Assembly: GCF_937858865.1 (NCBI RefSeq)
Contig: NZ_CALLYO010000232.1
Location: forward strand, 1-9,336
Length of the DNA: 9,336 bases
Reading direction: 5' to 3'
Source of the DNA: an uncultured Amaricoccus sp.
Lineage (GTDB): Bacteria; Pseudomonadota; Alphaproteobacteria; Rhodobacterales; Rhodobacteraceae
Of the stretch, positions 5,946 to 9,336 are shown piece by piece. The notes beneath the pieces are model-generated. The model did no database searches, was not told the origin of the DNA, and was given only the letters and a program-made list of their open reading frames with translations. Each line of letters starts with the position of its first letter. Within the stretch, counting starts at the first letter, position 1. A program made the position numbers and the translations under genes.

Positions 5946-6929
5946 ATGATGCGTAGGGCCCTGAAGGCGGCCTTGCAGAAGCCCGAGCTGGCGGCCGGGC
6001 TTCTGCTGCTGATGATGATCGTCATCTTCCAGATCCGCTCGGACGGCGCGTTCCTCTCACAGGCCAACCTGCGGGGCGTCGCGGGATTCCTGCCGGAGAT
6101 GGCGCTGGTCGCGGTCGGCGTGACGCTGCTGATGATCTGCGGCGAGTTCGACCTCTCGGTCGGTTCGGTCTTCGCCTTCGCGCCGATGACCATGGCGGTG
6201 CTGATGACCTTCGGCTGGAGTTTCTGGCCCGCCTTCGCGGCCGGCCTGGTCGCCTGTGCCTTCCTCGGGCTGCTGAACGGCTGGATCACCATCCGGTTCG
6301 CCATCCCCTCGTTCATCACCACGCTCGGAATGCTGTTCATGGCCCGGTCCCTGACCGTGGTGATCTCCGGCGGCTTCCCGCCGCGCCTGAAGGTCGACGC
6401 CATCCCCTCGGAGCTGTTCGTCGGCTTCTTCGGCCCCGGCCAGATCTTCCGCGCGTCGTTCCTGTGGTTCCTGGCCATCGCGGTGCTGATCGGGCTGCTG
6501 CTCGGCCGGACGAACTTCGGCAACTGGGTCCGCGCCACGGGCGGCTTCCTGCCCGCGGCGCAGGCGCTGGGGATCCCGACCGCCCGGGTGAAGATCGCCT
6601 GCTTCATGATCTGCTCGGTGCTCGCCGGATTCGCCGGCATCATCCAGGTCCTTCGCCTCGGCTCGCCGCTGCCCTCGCTGGGCGAGGGGCTCGAGCTGCA
6701 GGCCGTCGCGGCGGCGGTGATCGGCGGCGCGTCGCTGCAGGGCGGGATCGGCTCGATCCTCGGCGGGGTCATCGGCGCGCTGCTGATCCGCACCATCGAC
6801 AACGGCATGGTTCTGAGCCAGGTCGACAGCAACTGGTTCAAGTTCGCCGTGGGCGCGCTGACGATCTTCGCCGTGGTCGGAAACGCCTGGCTGCGCAAGC
6901 GCGGCCGCGCGATGAAGGTGGAGGCCTGA
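5946..6929 (+). CDS. ABC sugar transporter permease, RbsC-like
   Basis: This inner-membrane subunit forms the translocation path, probably as a homodimer. The 327-residue product has about eight to ten hydrophobic segments, for example 16-30, 51-66, 74-90, 97-114, 121-140, 171-187, 217-234, 253-281 and 298-314. It carries signatures of the ribose-type permease family (BPD_transp_2): GEFDLSVGS (66-74), near the usual GGIDLSVGS, and GGASLQGGIGS (260-270). The start is one of two adjacent ATGs (5946 or 5949), with GAGGA 6 bases before the first. An in-frame ATG at 5940 lies too close to that site. It is separated from the binding-protein gene by 57 bases holding a strong hairpin, and followed by the ATPase after 3 bases. 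Only one permease gene is present, consistent with a homodimer. Family firm; substrate unknown. Confidence 0.92.
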   Translation: MMRRALKAALQKPELAAGLLLLMMIVIFQIRSDGAFLSQANLRGVAGFLPEMALVAVGVTLLMICGEFDLSVGSVFAFAPMTMAVLMTFGWSFWPAFAAGLVACAFLGLLNGWITIRFAIPSFITTLGMLFMARSLTVVISGGFPPRLKVDAIPSELFVGFFGPGQIFRASFLWFLAIAVLIGLLLGRTNFGNWVRATGGFLPAAQALGIPTARVKIACFMICSVLAGFAGIIQVLRLGSPLPSLGEGLELQAVAAAVIGGASLQGGIGSILGGVIGALLIRTIDNGMVLSQVDSNWFKFAVGALTIFAVVGNAWLRKRGRAMKVEA

Positions 6930-6932
6930 GCC

Positions 6933-7670
6933 ATGGCGGGCGAGCAGCCGATCATTTCCGTGCGCGGCCTGCACAAGTGGTATTCCGGGGTTCATGCCCT
7001 CAAGGGCATCGACCTCGACTTCCGCCGCGACGAGGCCGTCGGCCTCGTGGGCGACAACGGCGCGGGGAAGTCGACGCTCATCTCCATCCTCTCCGGGCTG
7101 GTCCGGCCGGACGAGGGCCAGGTGATCGTCGAAGGCGAGGTCGTGAACATGCGCGGCCCGCGCGATGCGATGAACCTCGGCATCGAGACGATCTACCAGT
7201 ACAACTCGATGGTCCCGAACATGAGCATCGCGCGCAACCTGTTCATCGGGCGCGAGCCGCTGAAGTGGTCGCTGGGCGGGATCGGCTGGCTGGACCAGAG
7301 CCGCATGAGCGCCGAGAGCGTCGAGGCCATCGCCAATGTCGACCTGCACCTGCGCTCGCCCGAGGCGCTGGTCGGCGAATTGTCGGGCGGCCAGCGCCAG
7401 GGGGTCGCCATCGCGCGCGCCATGCACTTCAAATCCAAGGTCATGATCCTCGACGAGCCGACCAATCACCTGTCCGTCAAGGAGACCAACAAGGTCATCG
7501 GCTTCGTCCGCGGCCTGAGCGCGCAGAACATCACCGGCATCTTCATCAGCCACAACATGCACCACGTCTTCGCCTGCTGCGACCGGGTCGTGGCGATGGC
7601 GCTGGGGAAGGTGGTCCTGGACAAGCCGGTGGCCGAGACGTCGATCGATGAGGTGCAGGATGTCCTCTGA
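6933..7670 (+). CDS. ABC sugar transporter ATP-binding protein, single-domain type
   Basis: This cytoplasmic ATPase powers the importer. The 245-residue product carries all expected motifs: Walker A GDNGAGKST (40-48), Q-loop Gln89, signature LSGGQRQ (150-156), Walker B VMILDEP (170-176) and switch His207 (ISHNMHH). It is one nucleotide-binding domain, unlike RbsA or MglA, which fuse two in about 500 residues. It therefore should work as a homodimer, as in the FrcBCA-type systems that share this gene order. After Walker B it reads DEPTNHLS, a wording more familiar from ABC-F proteins than from sugar importers, but the rest of the protein fits a sugar importer. GGAGG lies 8 bases before the ATG. 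The last 11 bases overlap the dehydrogenase gene. Confidence 0.93.
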   Translation: MAGEQPIISVRGLHKWYSGVHALKGIDLDFRRDEAVGLVGDNGAGKSTLISILSGLVRPDEGQVIVEGEVVNMRGPRDAMNLGIETIYQYNSMVPNMSIARNLFIGREPLKWSLGGIGWLDQSRMSAESVEAIANVDLHLRSPEALVGELSGGQRQGVAIARAMHFKSKVMILDEPTNHLSVKETNKVIGFVRGLSAQNITGIFISHNMHHVFACCDRVVAMALGKVVLDKPVAETSIDEVQDVL

Positions 7671-8376
7671 GCGCGGACTTGCCGGCCGGAAGGTGCTGAT
7701 CACCGGCGCCCTGGGCACGATCGGGCGCAGCATGGCCGGGTCCTTCCGCCAGGCGGGCAGCGAGGTCACGATCCTCGACCGTCCCGGCGGCGTGGCCCCG
7801 GACGGCTTCGACTGGATCGGGGTCGATCTGAACGACCTCGCCGCGGCGGTGGCGGCGGTCGAGGCCCGCGCCCCGTTCGACGTGCTGGTGAACAACGCCG
7901 CGCTGATCATCAACAAGCCGAACGAGGAATTCTCGCTCGAGGAGTACGAGGATCAGGTGCGGGTGAATTCCTCGGCCGCCTTCGCCCTGTCGCGGGTCTG
8001 CGCGGTCGGGATGAAGCAGGCCGGCTGGGGGCGGATCGTCAACCTGACCTCGATCACGCTGAACGGGCAATGGGACGGCTACGTCCCCTATGTGGCGTCG
8101 AAGGGCGCCATGCTGGGACTGACCAAGGGCCTGGCCCGGGAACTCGGCCGCCACGGGATCACGGTGAACGCCGTTTCGCCGGGCGCTGTCGTGTCCGAGG
8201 CGGAGAACCGCGTGTTCGCCGACCGCCTGGAGGAATACAACGCCTGGGTGCTGGACCGGCAATGCCTGAAGCGTCGGCTGCGTCCGGAGGATGTCGCCGA
8301 CCTGACGCTGTTCCTCTGCTCGGAGGCAGCGGCGATGATCTCGGGTCAGAACATCGCCGTCGACGGAGGCTGGTGA
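7660..8376 (+). CDS. Short-chain dehydrogenase/reductase, probable sugar 1-dehydrogenase
   Basis: It probably oxidises the imported aldose at C1 to the lactone used by the divergent SMP-30 protein; this role is inferred from context. The 238-residue product is a classical-size SDR: cofactor loop TGALGTIG (15-22), Asp40 at the end of the second strand (TILDR), favouring NAD over NADP, NNAA (78-81), catalytic Ser131, and Tyr144 with Lys148 (YVASK). It ends in VDGGW like many family members. The glycine loop reads TGxxGxIG rather than the usual TGxxxGIG. I chose ATG 7660 because GAGG lies 6 bases upstream and the product begins close to the first strand; ATG 7648 would add MRCR. It overlaps the ATPase by 11 bases and the next ATG shares a base with its stop, so translation is probably coupled. 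A reductase of a keto sugar is the alternative. Confidence 0.9.
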   Translation: MSSERGLAGRKVLITGALGTIGRSMAGSFRQAGSEVTILDRPGGVAPDGFDWIGVDLNDLAAAVAAVEARAPFDVLVNNAALIINKPNEEFSLEEYEDQVRVNSSAAFALSRVCAVGMKQAGWGRIVNLTSITLNGQWDGYVPYVASKGAMLGLTKGLARELGRHGITVNAVSPGAVVSEAENRVFADRLEEYNAWVLDRQCLKRRLRPEDVADLTLFLCSEAAAMISGQNIAVDGGW

Positions 8377-9239
8377 TGATCCGCCTCCTGGCGGGCGATG
8401 CGCAAGCCGGGATTCTGCCGGACATGGGCGCGGGCCTGACCGGCCTGAGCGTGGATGGCCGCCCGGTGCTGCGCCCCTGGTCCGGCCGGTCGGCGGATGG
8501 CCCCTTCGCCCTCGCGATGAACCTGCTTCTGCCGTTTTCCAACCGGATCGACCGCGGCTTCGACTTCGCGGGCCAGCACCACGATCTGGCGCCGAACCTG
8601 CCGGGAGAGCCCTTCCCGATCCATGGCGACGCCTTCCAGCGGCCCTGGCGGGTGGTTCGATCCAGTGGCGCGGCCGCGACGCTCGCGCTCGACGGCGGCG
8701 CCTTCGGCCCCTGGCGCTATTCGGCGGAGGTCCGCTTCGTGCTGACCGGGCAGTCGCTGTCGGCCGAGCTCGCCCTGACCAACCGCGGGGGGGCGACCTT
8801 GCCCTTCGGCCTCGGCTTCCATCCCTGGTTCCCGCGCCTGCCCGGCACGCTCCTGCGCTTCGATGCCACGGCGGTCTGGGAGGAGGATGGACGCCATCTG
8901 CGCCGGTCCGACCGACCGGAGCCTCTTCCCGAGGCGCTGAGCTTCGCGCGTCCGGCCGCCCTGCCGGCGGGGTGGATAAACGCCGGCTTCGCCGGCTGGG
9001 ATGGCCGCGCCGACATCATCCAACCCGCACCGGCGCAGGGTTGCCGGATCACGGCGCGCGATCTCGACACGCTGCTGGTCTATTCGCCCGATGCGGCCGC
9101 CGACTTCTTCTGCGCCGAGCCGGTCTCGCACCCGGTCGATGCGCACAATCTGGCCGGTATGCCGGGCCTGCGGCCGTTGCGCCCCGGCGAGGCCATGAGC
9201 GCGGCGCTGCGCATCGAATGGGGCCGGCCGGACGACTGA
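8376..9239 (+). CDS. Aldose 1-epimerase (mutarotase) family protein
   Basis: It should interconvert alpha and beta anomers of the imported sugar, supplying the form the dehydrogenase accepts. The 287-residue product has the galactose-mutarotase-like beta-sandwich sequence. Visible motifs are PFSNRI (about 51-56), His83 in PIHGD, His149 in GFHPWF, and Glu248 in FFCAEPVSH; these match the substrate-binding histidines and the catalytic base region of GalM-type enzymes. The ATG overlaps the dehydrogenase stop by one base, and GGAGG lies 6 bases upstream, inside the dehydrogenase gene. It is the last gene of the operon and is followed by two hairpins. Some related proteins act on sugar phosphates, but the lack of a kinase in the locus favours the free sugar. 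Family assignment is firm, substrate not. Confidence 0.9.
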   Translation: MIRLLAGDAQAGILPDMGAGLTGLSVDGRPVLRPWSGRSADGPFALAMNLLLPFSNRIDRGFDFAGQHHDLAPNLPGEPFPIHGDAFQRPWRVVRSSGAAATLALDGGAFGPWRYSAEVRFVLTGQSLSAELALTNRGGATLPFGLGFHPWFPRLPGTLLRFDATAVWEEDGRHLRRSDRPEPLPEALSFARPAALPAGWINAGFAGWDGRADIIQPAPAQGCRITARDLDTLLVYSPDAAADFFCAEPVSHPVDAHNLAGMPGLRPLRPGEAMSAALRIEWGRPDD

Positions 9240-9286
9240 GATGATCCGTGGTATCCGGGTCTGGTCCGAGCATCACCGATGCCCCC

Positions 9287-9307
9287 GGCCGTGCGCCCCG
9301 CACGGCC
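9287..9307 (+). terminator. First hairpin after the operon
   Basis: GGCCGTGCG (9287-9295) and CGCACGGCC (9299-9307) form a perfect 9-bp stem with a CCC loop, 47 bases after the epimerase stop. It is very GC-rich and compact. No T run follows, because a second hairpin begins at the next base. Confidence 0.5.
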
Positions 9308-9336
9308 TGCGCCTGCCAGCCCCCCGGGCAGGCGCA
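9308..9336 (+). terminator. Second hairpin after the operon, at the window edge
   Basis: TGCGCCTGCC (9308-9317) and GGCAGGCGCA (9327-9336) form a perfect 10-bp stem with a 9-base C-rich loop. The stem ends on the last base of the window, so a T run that would make it a standard terminator cannot be seen. Its position at the end of a seven-gene operon supports a terminator role. Confidence 0.55.

Noticed and set aside
5774..6976. A 400-codon minus-strand open frame opposite the permease gene
   Set aside because: Ser/Pro/Arg-rich translation with no motif; it mirrors the codon pattern of the permease.
6057..7916. A 619-codon open frame on the minus strand under the permease, ATPase and dehydrogenase genes
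   Set aside because: It is antisense to three well-supported genes, its translation is Arg/Asp/Ala-rich without a recognisable fold, and such frames are common in GC-rich DNA.
1..9336. CRISPR arrays, tRNA or rRNA genes, insertion sequences, integrase or attachment repeats
   Set aside because: Looked for on both strands; no repeated units with spacers, no tRNA-like fold and no transposase or integrase coding sequence were seen.

Overview
The window is GC-rich DNA from a proteobacterium, most likely an alphaproteobacterium and possibly Rhodobacterales. The best pointer is an SspB of the alpha type (156 residues, tail ending VVSLDKFRKH) beside a periplasmic DUF1194 protein. The species cannot be named from sequence alone. 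There are eleven complete genes, plus one probable gene start cut by the left edge.

Left part (1-1908), housekeeping genes. A minus-strand gene start at 1-83 diverges from gloA (glyoxalase I, 164-592), which is followed directly by a DUF1194 von Willebrand-like secreted protein (598-1293). These converge on sspB (ClpXP adaptor, 1298-1768, minus). The two stop codons lie within one perfect 8-bp hairpin (1277-1300) that could terminate from both sides. A 140-bp gap without genes separates sspB from the next block.

Right part (1909-9336), a sugar uptake and oxidation locus. An SMP-30/gluconolactonase-type lactonase (minus) diverges from a plus-strand operon: a FadR-subfamily GntR regulator, an enolase-superfamily sugar-acid dehydratase, a three-part ABC sugar importer (binding protein, permease, single-domain ATPase), an NAD-type short-chain dehydrogenase and an aldose 1-epimerase. 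Most of these genes are a few bases apart or overlap. Read as a pathway: a sugar is imported unphosphorylated, its anomers are interconverted by the epimerase, the dehydrogenase oxidises it to a lactone, the lactonase opens this to an aldonate, and the dehydratase makes a 2-keto-3-deoxy acid. The final aldolase or dehydrogenase is not in the window. The sugar cannot be deduced here, and the dehydratase belongs to a subgroup whose substrate I cannot assign.

Regulation is visible in the divergent gap (2869-2981). There is a perfect TTGACA -35 box with a plausible -10, and just downstream a perfect 13-bp inverted repeat with the GT-N3-AC core typical of FadR-type operators. An 11-bp hairpin sits between the binding-protein and permease genes, and two perfect hairpins in tandem close the operon at the right edge of the window.
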